Source: Plantago ovata
Taxonomy: Eukaryota > Streptophyta > Magnoliopsida > Lamiales > Plantaginaceae
Length of the DNA: 64,000 nt
Assembly: GCA_028274465.1 (NCBI GenBank)
Contig: CM051458.1
Span: 58,455,253 to 58,519,252 of the forward strand
Direction of reading: 5' to 3'
The notes under the pieces are model-generated. The model worked only from the letters and a program-made list of their open reading frames with translations, searched no databases and was not told where the DNA came from. The translations under genes were made by a program, and so were the position numbers. Below are positions 1 through 11,993 of the stretch, in pieces. Position 1 is the first letter of the stretch; each line of letters begins with the position of its first letter.

Positions 1-1390
1 AATGACTCAGTACACTTCGTTGTTCTCCCTGTGCAACACACCTCCTCAAGATTCCATCAGCCCCTTCTCTAAGAAGGTTCGGATCATCCAATATGTAAAA
101 CCTGCACTGTTTTGAAAGTGCTCTCCTATCGGAGGCTGAGTAGTTAGTTGGGCAAATGCCCGTAACCAAATAATTCACAATATCAGCATACCATGGCTCT
201 TCATCTACTCTCATCAAGTGTTCATCGGGGAGATCCTCATTAACAGGAATTTCATCTACGGGGATATTTGGAATTCTAGACAAGTGATCAACTATGTGAT
301 TTTCCTTACCAGCCCTATCCACTATAGTCAAATCAAAGACTTGTAACAGTAAGACCCAACGGATTAATCTTGGCTTAGAATCTTGTTTAGCTATTAGATG
401 TCTTAAAGCAGCATGATTGGTGTGGACATTCACAGGGTGTCCTAACAAAAAAGACCTAAACTTTTGTAAAGCAAAGACAACAGCTAAAAATTCTTTTTCA
501 GTAGTTGTATAATTAACTTGAGCTGAGTCTAGGGTTTTACTAACATAGTAGATCACACGATACTGCTTATTTATTTTCAGGCACAATACTGCCCCCATAG
601 CAAAATTTGAGGCATCACACATTATCTCGAAAGGAAGTTTCCAATTAGGTGGCACAACTATAGGAGCAGTGATTAATCTGGCCTTGAGTGTGTTAAAGGC
701 TTCTAAGCAATCTTTAGAAAAGTGGAAAATCACATCTTTTGCAAGCAAGTTGCTTAATGGTTTTGCAATTTTCGAAAAATCTTTGATAAACCTCCTATGG
801 AATCCTACATGACCAAGAAAAGACTGGAGTTCTTTGACACAAGTGGGTGAGGGAAGTTTCTCAATTATTTCTATCTTAGCCTTATCTACTTCGATCCCCC
901 TTTCTGAGACCACATGTCCTAGAACAATGCCTTCCCTAACCATGTAATGACTTTTCTCCCAACTTAGAGTTAAATTGCATTCAATACACCTTTTGAGAAC
1001 AAGATCAATCTATGCAAGCATTCATCAAAAGAGTCACCGAAGAGGGAAAAATCATCCATGAAAACTTCAACAAACTTAGTCACCATATCAGAAAAACAGA
1101 AAGCATGCACCTTTGAAAAGTGGCGGGGGCGTTACATAGCCCAAATGGCATTCTCCTGTAGGCAAATGTTCCGAAAGGGCAAGTGAATGTCGTCTTCTCC
1201 TGATCCTCTGGCGCAATCGGAATTTGATAGAAACTTGACAAGCCATCAAGGAAACAATAAAATTTCCGCCCCTCAAGGCGGTTTAGCATGTCATCAATAA
1301 ATGGGAGAAGGAAGTGGTCTTTCTTTGTGGCGGCATTTAATCTCCTATAGTCAATGCACATCCGCCACCCTGTGGTTTTCCTCACTGGTA
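1..1390 (-). pseudogene. pol: Element A pol: reverse transcriptase C-terminal part, RNase H and start of integrase
   Basis: This is the downstream half of the pol gene of an Athila-like Ty3/gypsy element; it would copy element RNA into DNA. Reading leftward, 1385-1080 gives RT with the motifs CIDYRRLN and FRTFAYRRMPFG-like block (here TFAYRRMPFGLCNAPATFQ), followed by the polymerase active site as FMDD. One base is missing in a T run near 1090 and a second frame change occurs near 1003. RNase H follows at roughly 650-260, including CDAS and TTTEKEF; the usual TDH motif reads TNH. An integrase zinc-binding region begins near 190 and runs off the window. The first half of the same gene resumes at 28803, beyond a 27-kb insertion. 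It is inactive because of the frameshifts and the insertion. Confidence 0.9.
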
Positions 1391-1395
1391 CTAGC
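1391..1395. repeat. Target-site duplication CTAGC, left side of element B
   Basis: CTAGC directly precedes the B LTR here and directly follows the other B LTR at 28803-28807. Removing everything between joins the two halves of the A reverse transcriptase gene at a sensible residue. Confidence 0.9.
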
Positions 1396-1981
1396 TGATG
1401 AACGAGATTGTCAGACTCAATTAATCAAATAAATTTATTTTTAGCCAAAGTCAACTCACAACTAGAACGAAAACCAAGACACATAGTGTAGAAGTAAGAT
1501 AACCCCGAGTGTCGATCTCTAAGGACTATAACTAGCTTTAACTAATTTAACTTAAAATATAAAATCAGAAAACGATTTAGCAAAGGTTTTTCTTATCAAT
1601 TATGATGGAAGTTAGTGATAGTATGATCGTTCTAAGCATCGGGTTCTAATTACACATGAAGTACTTGAAGTTTGTATAGAAATCTATGATCATGAATTGT
1701 CCTAGTGTTTCTTTAAATTTAACACTAATCTACGAAGATAGATGGCTTAGATAGATCAAAGAAACAAAATAATAAATCAAGTCTTAAACGCGCGAAGCTA
1801 CTCATGCATAATTAAGAACCCTTGCTATGAATTCACATACTATCACCAACCTTAGATTTAGCTACTCATGTATAAATCGCAATCAACAAGCATAATCAAA
1901 TCAAGAATCAATGAAAACATGTTGAATTGAATAAACAAAAGCAGTAAAATCGTGAGATACAAGTTACCAACGAAGGTTGTC
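1396..1981 (-). repeat. Element B 3' LTR, first part
   Basis: It matches 27586-28171 nearly base for base and starts with TGATGAACG. It stops abruptly at the CACTA insertion; the rest resumes at 22704. Confidence 0.9.
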
Positions 1982-2330
1982 CACTACAAGGAAAACGGAT
2001 TTTACATCCGTCGCTATATGTTCGCGATCCGTCGCTAAAGGCGATTAGCGACAGATTGTCCGTCGCTAAATAGGACGTCGCGAAAAGTGGCGTCGCTAAA
2101 ACAAAATGAGACGGTTAAACTCAACCGTCGCAAAATAATAGCGACGGATAAACCTATCCGTCTTCCTAGTGGTCGTTGACCATTATGGAGACGGAACAAA
2201 TTACCCATCGCTATTATTTTGCGACGGATGGGTTTAACCGTCGCTAAATGTATGAGACACGTGTCCTTCCCTGACCAAGTGCTAATAGCGACGGATAGAG
2301 TCATCCGTCGCTATATTTTATATATATATA
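1982..2330. repeat. CACTA left terminal and subterminal repeats
   Basis: After the terminal CACTACAAG there are many copies, in both orientations, of CCGTCGCTA / TAGCGACGG. Such subterminal repeats are the usual binding sites of the TNPA-type DNA-binding protein of CACTA elements. The matching right arm lies at 22425-22700. Confidence 0.85.
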
Positions 2331-2510
2331 TATATTTTTAATTTCTGTTAGTGTTTTCAAATAATGTTTGTTATTCGAGTTAAAATTGAATGCGCCAGAG
2401 ATTTATGTACGATGATTGACGGTACGAAACTATAAATTTCATTCAACAAACTAAAATTGTACATACATAAATACTAAAATGTACGAACATAAACATAAAA
2501 AACGAGCATA

Positions 2511-3361
2511 TCAAAATGTACGGAGATGCAATCCTACAATGTACGAACATAAACTAAAAATACTAAAACTACTAGCTACTCCTCTGCCTCTGCGTTCTCC
2601 TCGGCCTCTGCGTTCTCCACCCCACCCAAAGCTCCAGCATGGTGGTGCGGTTGGATGAGGGGGGGTGTCTCGGTTCCAGTACGCTTCCCACAGCGGCCGA
2701 GAAGCCGTGTCAATCCATAGGGGCCATTTTTCCTCCTTGATCCAGACAGTTTTGACTCTCATCATCGTATGCATGTGGATGCTAGATCCTCGGACCAGGA
2801 ACGCATTCCACAACTCCTCCATATGAGCAGGAGGCATATAGTAGTAGTTCTGCAATATATATTCAATGTACATAAGTGAAATGAAACACAATTTACCTAA
2901 ATGTTACACTTAATTAGTGAGCGCCGCCTACTCAATAACCTAAGGTTGCGGTCTAACATAATCATGGGCGCCGCCTACCCAACATCATGAATGCGGACGT
3001 AAAGTTATTAAATACAAATAAAGTACCTTCAATTCCTCGAAAAACTGCTCCTTTGCGGACATAGGAAGCGTACTCCACCTTTCACCCCCACTCCTTGGCT
3101 CTGGAAGCGTATGAAATCTTCTACGGATGATGTTACCCAAGTTTCTATTAGCTTCAGGCGGGTGAAACCTGTAACACATATTAAAAAAATAATTATGGAT
3201 ACCCACAACTATATATAAAAACAATTTAATACAAACTTTAAGTACAAAACTTACATGGAACCCTGCCCAACAAACAAGACAGGCAGCCCATTGTCGCCGC
3301 CCTGGGGCAGTGCTTGACCATCGTCGCCGCCCTGGGGTTGTGCTTGACCATCGACGTTCAT
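2511..3361 (-). CDS. Spliced three-exon gene of the CACTA element, TNPA / plant-transposase-like
   Basis: The model joins exon 1 (3361-3255), exon 2 (3168-3027) and exon 3 (2849-2511) into about 195 residues. All junctions use GT donors and AG acceptors: AT/GTAAGT, TTACAG/G, AAG/GTACTT and TTGCAG/A. The frame stays open across both. Exon 1 has an imperfect repeat rich in Gly, Gln and Asp. Exon 2 has WSTLPMSAKEQFFEELK. Exon 3 has WNAFLVRGSS and WPLWIDTASRPLWEAYWNRD, which resembles the Trp-rich domain of plant Ptta/En/Spm (Transposase_24) proteins. The C-terminus is Gly/Arg-rich (GERRGRGERRGRG) and then degenerates, so it may be a truncated product. The family assignment is by eye; the exon structure is the stronger part. 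Confidence 0.55.
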
Positions 3362-4592
3362 TATCTTGATTGTTAGTTAACTTATTGTCAGTTAATAAGT
3401 TGTCACTTAATAAGTACAGACGAGGACTCGGAAATGATGGTGTGTTCGAAGGCCAATGTGATTGTATTTTTTATACATGTAAATCATATTTAACTAACAT
3501 TTCCTTGCTTGACATGATTACCGCAATACAAACTTTCCTTGCTTTTCAAGACCCGAACTACACTTGATTGTTAGTTAACTTATTGTCACTTAATAAGTTG
3601 TCACTTAATAAGTATAGACGAGGACTCGGAAAGCAAGGAAAATTTATAATGTTTACTCTATGGATACCAGGAAATAAAGTCCATTTATTACGGTGCCTGC
3701 CTACTACAATCATTCACAACACAATGGGTGTTCAGTTAAATACAATCAGTTTGCTTAAATGTCAGTAAGGCTTACCAATGGGTGCAAACCAATAAAACGC
3801 TTACTGATCGACAGTAAACGTATAGTATTAGTTATCACCCAATGTAAGCCTAATCCAACACTTCCAAACTAATATATGTATATCATCATCACACCTATTC
3901 ATTTCAATGAAAAACAAACTCTTATGTGTCTTCAGTCAAATACAATCAGTTCGATTAAATGTTGTGGAGAATTTTCTATGGGACCTAACCAATGTAACGC
4001 TCAGTGGTCGATAGTAAGCATATACTATTAGTTAGGGCCCAAGAAAAATCTTACCAACACACAGAAACCGATTATAATAGCATCATCACACTTAATAGCT
4101 TATATAACATAATTAAAATAATTATAATTATCAGAACTAAGTAGGCAGAATTTTAATCTTTTTAATTAATCAAACTTAATCCAACTTAATTCAAAATTTA
4201 ACAAAATATTAAACAAATTTAACATAAATATTAAGCATGGATATAATAACATGAAAACAGAACTAACTTAAGTAATTTAACAGAACTAACTTAAAGCAAA
4301 TTTATCATGCATATTAAGCATGAATAACCAATTTAATATGAATAAGGTATTAACATGAATATTATGATATTCAATTCCATTTAACATGAATATTACATGA
4401 ATATTAACCAATTTACTGTTAAAAATTAGGGTTACTTTGGGGCTGTTCAAATCGAAGGTTGGATTTAGGCTAGAATATTATGATATTCAATTAACAGAAA
4501 TTAAGACAAGAAATTGAAAGAGAAGAATTAAGACAAGAAATTGAAATTGACAATGAAATTCAAATTGAGAAGAGAGAATGAGAGGAAGGAAC
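3362..4592. other. CACTA internal AT-rich region, probable 5' intron, with local duplications
   Basis: No coding sequence is supported. About 85 bp starting near 3367 recur near 3565 (shared GTTAGTTAACTTATTGTCA). A second unit at 3770-3900 recurs at 3960-4090. The stretch lies between a donor-like GTAAGT at about 4592 and exon 1 of the spliced gene, so it may be a 5' UTR intron on the minus strand. Confidence 0.4.
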
Positions 4593-4787
4593 TTACCAAT
4601 TGGACAGAGATCGGGAGGAGAAGAGGAGCCGGTGGTGTCGACTCCGGTAGTGGCGGTGGACGGTGGTGGCTCCGACGGTGATGGCGTGGGTGGAGAGGTT
4701 TAGGGTTTTAATTGGGGGAGAAATGGAGAAGAGAAGAAGAGAATGAAGAGGAAAATGAGACGTCGTGATGGTGGTGGTGGCGTGGGT
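4593..4787 (-). other. Probable 5' leader exon of the CACTA gene, interrupted by element C
   Basis: On the minus strand this GC-richer segment ends in a canonical donor (TTG/GTAAGTTCC) and contains AAAACCCTAAACC. It has no convincing ATG. It continues at 22290, on the other side of element C, so C appears to have landed in the untranslated first exon. Confidence 0.4.
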
Positions 4788-4792
4788 GGAGC

Positions 4793-5997
4793 TGATGAAT
4801 GCGTTGGATTGTCGAGTTCCAACTTAATCAAATAAATTTGTATTTAGCCAAAGGCAATTCACAACTACAACGAAAACCGTAGTGTAGCAGTAGAATAACC
4901 TCGAGTGTCGATCTCTAAGGACTATAACTAGCTTTATCTTATTTAACTTGAGAATATAAAATAGCAGACGACTTAGCAAAGGTTTTTCTTAACAGATAAT
5001 GGAGATTGGTGATAGTATGGTCCTTCAAAGCATAACGGGTTAATAATCATGCATAAATTCCTCGGTTTTGCATAGAGATCTTTGATCAATGAATTGTCCA
5101 GTTGTAAACGAAGATATAGATTTAGATAGGTCAAAGACCAATGAATTGTCCAGTTGTGTGCAATAATTAATCAACAATACGAAGATAGAGATTTAGATAG
5201 ATCAAAGAAATAAAGCAATAACTCAGAGTATAATGCGCGATATAGCCATTAGCATAATTATTAACCCTTCGCTAAGAATTCACATACTATCACCAACGAG
5301 AAGTTTAGCTACTCATAGTTGTCATGCAATCAACAAAAATCATAGAAGAAAACATGTTGAAAGATATATAAAAATAAGTAGAAAAACTGTAAGATACAAT
5401 GTTACCGAAGGTTGTCAGTCTCCGAAGAATCGCGATCTTACAAGCTCCAAACTGCTAAGAAAAAGTATCTCCTAAGCTAAGAACCCCTAGAACAGGCTCT
5501 GGGGAATTCCTACCTAAAACTAGAGAGAAAGGTGAGAGAAAAGGTCTGGAAAAGTATGAAAAATGGAGAAAAACTGAGCAACTATATATCGGCTACGAAT
5601 TGTGTGGGGCGAAGGGCCCCACATCCCGGGCGATTCGCCCGGGAGTATTTTTCGGCCTAAAACGCGTTTTCGACGCGTTTTTGGATTTCTTCCCCTTTTC
5701 GGACTCTGTTTCTGACTTCTAATGGCCTTCTATCCTCCATATTCGACCCCTAGACTTCAAATCCTATCCGGAATCTTTCAGATACTCCAATTAGGCTTCT
5801 AAAACACCAATTCCTTGTCTACTTCAATATATTTGCCCGGAAATCCTCGTTTTTCTACCAAAACCTGTAAAATAAAGACTAAAGGGAAACGTGACACTAT
5901 TCTAATAAAATGCACTAAAATATAGCTAAATTAACATAGAGGATAGCTAAAATAGGTGAAAAAGACTCGAATGAAAGTGTAAAATACACATTCATCA
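4793..5997 (-). repeat. Element C 3' LTR
   Basis: It starts TGATGAATG and ends TTCATCA. It matches 21053-22284 but lacks a short piece near 5105. The TATA-like element is at about 5582-5589, with the palindrome GGGCGATTCGCCC just upstream in the sense direction (about 5627-5640). Confidence 0.92.
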
Positions 5998-7673
5998 AAC
6001 TCCCCAAACCGAACCTTTGCTTGTCCTCAAGCAACTAAGCTAAACTCTAATGCAAAAAACAATGCAACACACAAAATGGAGTCTCATGCCAAATAAAATG
6101 AACTAATCTACCGAATCTTATCAAAAAACATATGAACAAAAACCATATAAATCAAAACATGAATATAGGTTGAAGAATGCCTCGATTGACTCATACACAT
6201 CCACATAAGCACTTATGTTAAAACAAGATAGTCTCTTGTAACATTCTCTACCTGGACCTAGTCAGTGACGACGTAATGAAACATGTTAAGATACGAATGG
6301 TTGTCTCGTGCCTATGAAACTGAGGACTTACTGCTGTTCACCAAGTTAAGACTTTTCCTCAAAGAGGTCGAACCAGTACTGGCTCTCATCAAACGAAGGA
6401 GGGTTCCCTATAAAAGATAACACTCCCCTATTCTACCCATCTCTCAAGCAAAGCCTTAAGATTTTCACCACTTCCTGAATGGCAGGACGAGGGTGGTCTA
6501 GAACAGATGACACTAAAAAACAAAAGACAAAAAAAAAAAATAGAAAATTACAACACGATTACGAACATTACAAGAATTGGAAAAATGAGACACAACACTT
6601 TGCTAAACTGCTATTTGGTTTTTCTTTTTTTGGACCCTTCTTTGCTTTTTTGGGGTCTTTTTTTTCTTTTTCTTTTTTTCTTTTCCAGTTTCTTTTTTCT
6701 TTTTTTTCTTTTTTCCTGGAATTTTTTTTTCTTTTTTTTTGATTTTTTTTAGCCAGCAGTAACACAACGAAAAGAAATAAAATGAATCACAAACGACCTC
6801 CCAAACCTATTCGAAAGAATAGGTTGGAGTACAAAATTTACGAGAAAGGAAAAATAAACTCACAACACATAAATGAAAAACGAAAAAAAAGTCTAATTAT
6901 GGTGTAACCCCCTCCCCAAACCTATTCGAAAGAATAGGTTGTAAACAAAGGATCACACAACCTCACACTACCTCCTTCCTAGGCATTTAGCAATCTCAAA
7001 GCATGGTGAAGACTTGTTGCCTCTTAGGTTCATAATTACTCGGGGAAACAACCATAAGACCCTAACATGCATCATTCTATTATAAAGGCCTTCGTGAACC
7101 GCAGTAGAGAAAACACAACTAAGTGATGTCGAGACTACCAAGCTTAACTAAGTGCAATACATAAATGTGACAAGCCAAGCGAGAAAAACCTCAAACAAAT
7201 TCATAGAGATGAAGCATACGATTAATGGCATAGTTAGTTGATCTACCCAATAAAAAAGTTCAAAAAATTTGGCAATAAACTCCATATAAAACATGCAAGA
7301 CTATCCTAGGATGAATGAAGTGAATGCAACCTAAAAAACTATGAAATCAGTAAACGTGCAAATGCAAATGCAAAAAGATAAAACATGCAAGGTACTATAC
7401 TCAACCTACCAATTCGAAGCTCTAAACCATCAATGGCAAGCTCCAAACTAACAACTCTAGTTCACTTAAATTCCATCCCCCCTCATGAAATTAACGCTAG
7501 TCCCTAGCAGTAAGAAAATGAGAAAATAAGATGTGATACTAGATGTTACCGCATGGTTTGGCCTCGGTCGGCTGAGCATGCTGCTTGTGAGTTATTAGGA
7601 CGGCTCTGGGAGCCTTATAGGTGATCAACAGGTCTTCTGGTAGGTGCGGTAGTTCCATTTATAGGCCGGATAG
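5998..7673 (-). other. Element C 3' module: polypurine tract, hairpins, homopurine tract
   Basis: This is the non-coding 3' third of element C. It holds the polypurine tract next to the LTR (sense GGTTTGGGGAGTT), a GAGGAC-loop hairpin (6017-6034), a long homopurine tract (sense strand, about 6610-6755) and twin hairpins with a 9-bp stem (6804-6825 and 6919-6940). Its continuation on the far side of element D starts at 16964. The module recurs in B, D, F, G and J. Confidence 0.75.
6804..6940 (-). other. Twin stem-loops of element C
   Basis: Two copies of AACCTATTC-N4-GAATAGGTT lie 115 bp apart (6804-6825 and 6919-6940), both with plus-strand loop GAAA. On the sense strand each is followed by TTGGGGA or a similar G-rich purine run. 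Confidence 0.8.
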
Positions 7674-7678
7674 GAACA

Positions 7679-9081
7679 TGATGATGTCGTTTTTCACCAA
7701 TTAAATTTGTGTAAAAGCCTAAGAACACTTATCACTACACAAACTAGAGTGCAATGGCAAGTTGTCCCCGAGTGTCGTTCTCTCGGGACCTAACGTGGCT
7801 TTGCTTGAGGTTTTTGCTAGTAATTTCAGTCAACTAGTTCAAATGTTTATAGAATCGTTTTTCTTTGAACAAAGCAACGAGAAATCAGATTGCTGTAATC
7901 AAGTTTTGAAAACGGTTGGTGGTAGAAATCGAATACACATGCATGGGTTACGAATATGCTCACAAGTTCAGTGCGTAAAACCTTCGATCAAGTCTGCTAA
8001 GCAACTCGTCTAGGTAACTTTCAAGACACACATCATAAAAGACCACTATCAATACTTTAGAGGTGCTTGTCACTAACACCATTTATCTAGCATGCTGCAA
8101 ATCTCTAACATACAATCCTATAGCTTTCATTGACCAAGAGCTTGTCACTATACTCAATTCGAATATATTTTATAGGCAACTAAGAATCATATGAAGGAAT
8201 TTGCAGCAAGATTGAATCACAATCTCATGTAAGCATAAACATAACCCATAGCATGCATATTCTACATTCTACCACCAACACAAAAGATTTAGCTACTCAT
8301 ATTCATCAACATAGACATCAATTCATATGAATAATAATCAGAATACATCATATCAAACTACAAGACAAGAGAGTGATACAGGTTACCACCAAAGCTGTCA
8401 CTAATCGGTGGAAAGCAAAGAAAACCTCTCCGTAGATGATTACAAAGGATGAATTCCAATCAAAATCTTGAATCCCAAGCTAAAATACAATGTAATCTGA
8501 GTTTTCTCTGAGTTTTGGGGCTTAGGAGCTCTCCAAAACGAAGCTACAGTTCAAAAGATATTCAAAAAATGACTAAAGATCAGATCTAAGAAGGAAAATC
8601 CGAAAACGTAACCGCTGCCAAGCGGAGCGCTTGGAGAAGCCAAGCGGAGCGCTTGGAAAGCGAAGTGCTTTGGCACTCCAAGCGCTTCGCTTGGCTTCTG
8701 TGCTAAAGTTCCTGGAAAATGAAGCGGAGCGCTTCACTATTCCAAGCGCTTAGCTTGGCTCCTGGGTAGATTTTTGTCTTCAAACTCAATCTTTTTGCCC
8801 TTGCATGGCTCTCGGGTGCCTTGGACTCATCCTTCTCGATGCTTATTGATGCTCAAACACTTACGAACAAGACACGGAGATTGGGGAACTTCAACGGGGC
8901 CATCTTTTCCATCAAAAAGGCTCGTTTTTAGCTCCAAAAACGCCGTTTCGTACCTAAGTGCCTGAAAATGCAGAAAACACAAAACGTGATACTATTCTAC
9001 AAAACTAACCAAAAACAAGGCTAGAAGATAGCAAAAGAAGGTAAAAAAGACAAGATGAACGCGTCAAAAATACGTTCATCA
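7679..9081 (-). repeat. Element D 3' LTR
   Basis: It begins TGATGATGTCG and ends CGTTCATCA. It carries a cluster of palindromes such as CCAAGCGGAGCGCTTGG at about 8636-8760. I could not place a clear TATA box. Confidence 0.92.
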
Positions 9082-10640
9082 AACTACCCAAACCAAACCT
9101 TTGCTTGTCCTCAAGCAACAAACTATCCTAAATGCAACACAAAAGGAGTCTCATGCCAAGTAAAGTGAACTAATCTATTGAATCTACCAAATGCTTATGA
9201 ACAAAACCAAATGAGCATGACATGCAAGTAGGTTGAAGAATGCCTCGATTGCGAATATACACATTCTCAAGTGCACTTGGTTAAACAAGGGAGTCTCACG
9301 TAACATCTTCTACCTGGACCTGGTCAATGACGACACAATGATGCATGTTATCATACTACAATTGCCCCGTGCCTATGAAACCGAGGACTTACTATTGTTC
9401 ACCAAGCGAGACTTTTCCTCAAGAGAGGGCGAACCAATACTGGCTCTCATCAAACGAAGGAGGGTTCCCTTAGAAAGATAACACTCCCCTATTCTACCCA
9501 GACTCTCAAGAATGAGCCTCTTTCAACCACTTCTTGAATAGCAAGACGAGGGTGGTCAAGAACAGGCCTTGGACAAAGGCGACACGAAACGAAAGATAGA
9601 ATTTACAACTCGACACTTCACAAGGACAAAATATTTACATGACACTTGACACTACGAGACTGCTTTTGGCTTGCAACGACCCTTCTTTTGCTTTTGGGTC
9701 TTATTCTTTATTTTCTTTCTTCTTTTTTTTTTATTTTCTTTTCTCTTTTTTTTTTAATATTTCTTTTTTTTCTTTCTTCTTCTTTTCCTTTTTTTTTATA
9801 TATAGGGGCAAGCAGCAGTACTATGTGTCAAAAACACCTCCCGAAACCTATTCGAAAGAATAGGTTGGGACACAAAACAAAAAGAAAAAGAAAAAGGAAA
9901 CTTTACAACGACTCAAAGACGAAAGACAAGGAAACCCCCTCCCCAAACCTATTCGATAGAATAGGTTTAATACAAGGAATCACACACCTCACACTACCTC
10001 CTTCCTAGGCATTTGGCAATCTCTAATCGAGGTGAAGAACTTGTCGCCTCTTACGTACATAATTACACGGGTTACAACCATAGACTCTAACATGCATCAT
10101 TTTATAAGGCCATCGTGAACCGCAGCAGAAGAAACACCACTCAAGGTGATGTCGAGACTACTAAGCTTAACTAGTGCACAAGCGAATGTGACAAACCAAG
10201 CGAGACAAGCCTCAAACTACTTGCAAAGTGATGTAACATATGATCAATGGTCATAAACACTTAGTCTACTCAATAAAAAACTTCAAAAAACTTGGCAATA
10301 AACTCCACACACAACAACGTGCAACAACTAATCTATGGATGATATGCATGCAAAAATTTGAAAAAACACGACAAATCACATGAACTTGAGTAAAATCAGG
10401 CATGTACGAACCACACAAGCATATAGTACTGAAAATCCAATACCCCCTCCCCAAACCTAAACTTTTGCCCGTCCTCGAGCAAAGAAAAGTTGAATGAAAA
10501 GGAAAAATTGGATTGAAAGTACACTTCCCTGAGATAAAGGTTCGTGTCCAATCTCCTATATATGAGTAGTACCTGAAAGGAATTAAGAAACATGTGAAAA
10601 CGGGTGCGCAAAGGTGAGAAGAATGGAAAAAAAACGAGGA
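9082..10640 (-). other. Element D 3' module
   Basis: It is homologous to the 3' module of C although the gag genes differ. It contains a GAGGAC-loop hairpin next to the LTR (9101-9118), a homopurine tract on the sense strand (about 9705-9805), twin 9-bp hairpins (9845-9866 with loop GAAA, 9946-9967 with loop GATA) and a second GAGGAC-loop hairpin (10464-10483) beside another polypurine-tract-like GGTTTGGGGAGGGGG. Confidence 0.75.
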
Positions 10641-10649
10641 AAATCTGGG

Positions 10650-10810
10650 TACAGGGTCCAGGCGGACCGCTTGGCGGGAGCCAAGCGGTTCGCTTGACAA
10701 GCGGGGCGCTAGGGAGGTTCCAAGCGCTCCACTTGAATTTCCAGAAAGTTACAAAACTTTCTGGAATTTCAAGCGGACCGCTTGGCCCTTCCAAGAGCTT
10801 CGCTTTGCTC
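10650..10810. repeat. GC palindrome cluster of element D, copy 1
   Basis: Four GCGNNNCGC palindromes with AA/CC flanks lie here, for example AAGCGGTTCGCTT and AAGCGGACCGCTTGG. They match the motif type of the D LTR. Confidence 0.8.
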
Positions 10811-10997
10811 TGTTTCCAGATTTTCAACGTTTTTTCCTATCTTAATCACCTAAGGCACCAATACAAAAACTAGACTAAACTAATCACGACAAAAGGCACA
10901 CAGGCCACAACTACAAAAGCAAATAAAGAAAAGGATGGGAGTCTTCAAGTTGCATCATCAATTAAGAGTATCAAAAAGGAGTACCACCACCGCAAAA

Positions 10998-11993
10998 TCA
11001 CTCGGATCGGTTAGGGATGACAAGGGGAAAAGGGTCTTCGAACCCTTGCTCTACTCCGAAGCGGTGGAGTATCAGATCGTGTGTCTCTATGTCGATTGGT
11101 TCCCTCGATGCCTCGGTGCGCCGGATGTTTGGCACATTTGCTGTCTCACACATAGCAGTGATCAGATGTGGGAAGACTAGTGGGTGGCCGGGTTCTCGTT
11201 TAATCTCGAATTGCTGGAAGATGATGTCCCCGGGAGTGATGGGCAAGTTCACCATGAGGGAATAGACTAAGATCCCGACTTCCGGCGTTATCTCTTCGGT
11301 TATGAGTCCCGGGATCAGATTAGCTACCACGAAAGGTAGGATCATGCGGGCGTGCAAGTGCAAATCTTTATACTTCAAGGTGTTATCGAGACACGTCTTC
11401 CTTGGCTTGTAGTCCTTGGTTGTCAGAACCCCGGCTATCCTCCTCGAAAACTTCTCAATCATTGGGTCATAGACATAGTGCACATAGGGATCACTCACAT
11501 AGTATGCTACCTTATTCTTGTCTTCCCGCAAGGGTTCCTCTAGTCCCATAATGAAACTAGTGATACTCAATGGTGAGAAAGGGACCATCACACCACGAAT
11601 AGGTACTGCTTCGGCCTTATAGTTATAGTCCTCGAAGGCAATGTGGAACTCCTCGACAAGGTCTCTATCCCATTCGGAGAGTTCTTTCCCATAGAAGATC
11701 CATCCTCTCGCCGTTATAAGCCTGGTAAGGTGAGCATAGGGTGCATAGGGTACATCAAAGAAAATCCCCTTGTTCTCATATTTTGTCCCCTTTAGTACGT
11801 CCAACTCCTTTGAAGTAAAGGAGATGCTACGGTCCCCAATCACTGACCGTTCTCCTCCCCTATAGAAGTTGTATCGGAACCTCCGCAATGCGTCCGATTA
11901 TTTGTATGGGTCACGGTCGCTTTCATCACGGGGAATCTCCTTGGAGGTTGAAGCTCCATCCTTCCTTGCTTTCTTCTTGGCTCTTGTGTCCAT
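10998..11993 (-). pseudogene. Second ORF of element D, putative plant transposon protein (PF20167-like), one stop
   Basis: From ATG at 11993 the frame reads a basic start (MDTRAKKKARKDG), meets one in-frame TAA at 11898-11900 and then stays open to 10998, about 331 codons in all. The sequence resembles the large plant family annotated as putative plant transposon protein, often found 3' of gag or pol in Ty3 elements; recognisable parts are FHIAFEDYNYKAEAVPIRG, VMVPFSPLSITSFIMGL and the Pro-rich loop LMVNLPITPGD. Its function is not known. It sits in the position where other Athila-group elements carry an env-like ORF. No signal peptide or membrane segment is obvious. Either the stop is recent damage or translation starts downstream of it. 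Confidence 0.6.

Noticed and set aside
2035-2304. 89-codon minus ORF in the CACTA left arm
   Set aside because: It lies wholly in subterminal repeats and reads the CCGTCGCTA units in one frame.
6568-6765. Lysine-rich ORF in the C 3' module as a real gene
   Set aside because: It is produced by a homopurine tract whose length varies between copies. I kept it only as an observation.
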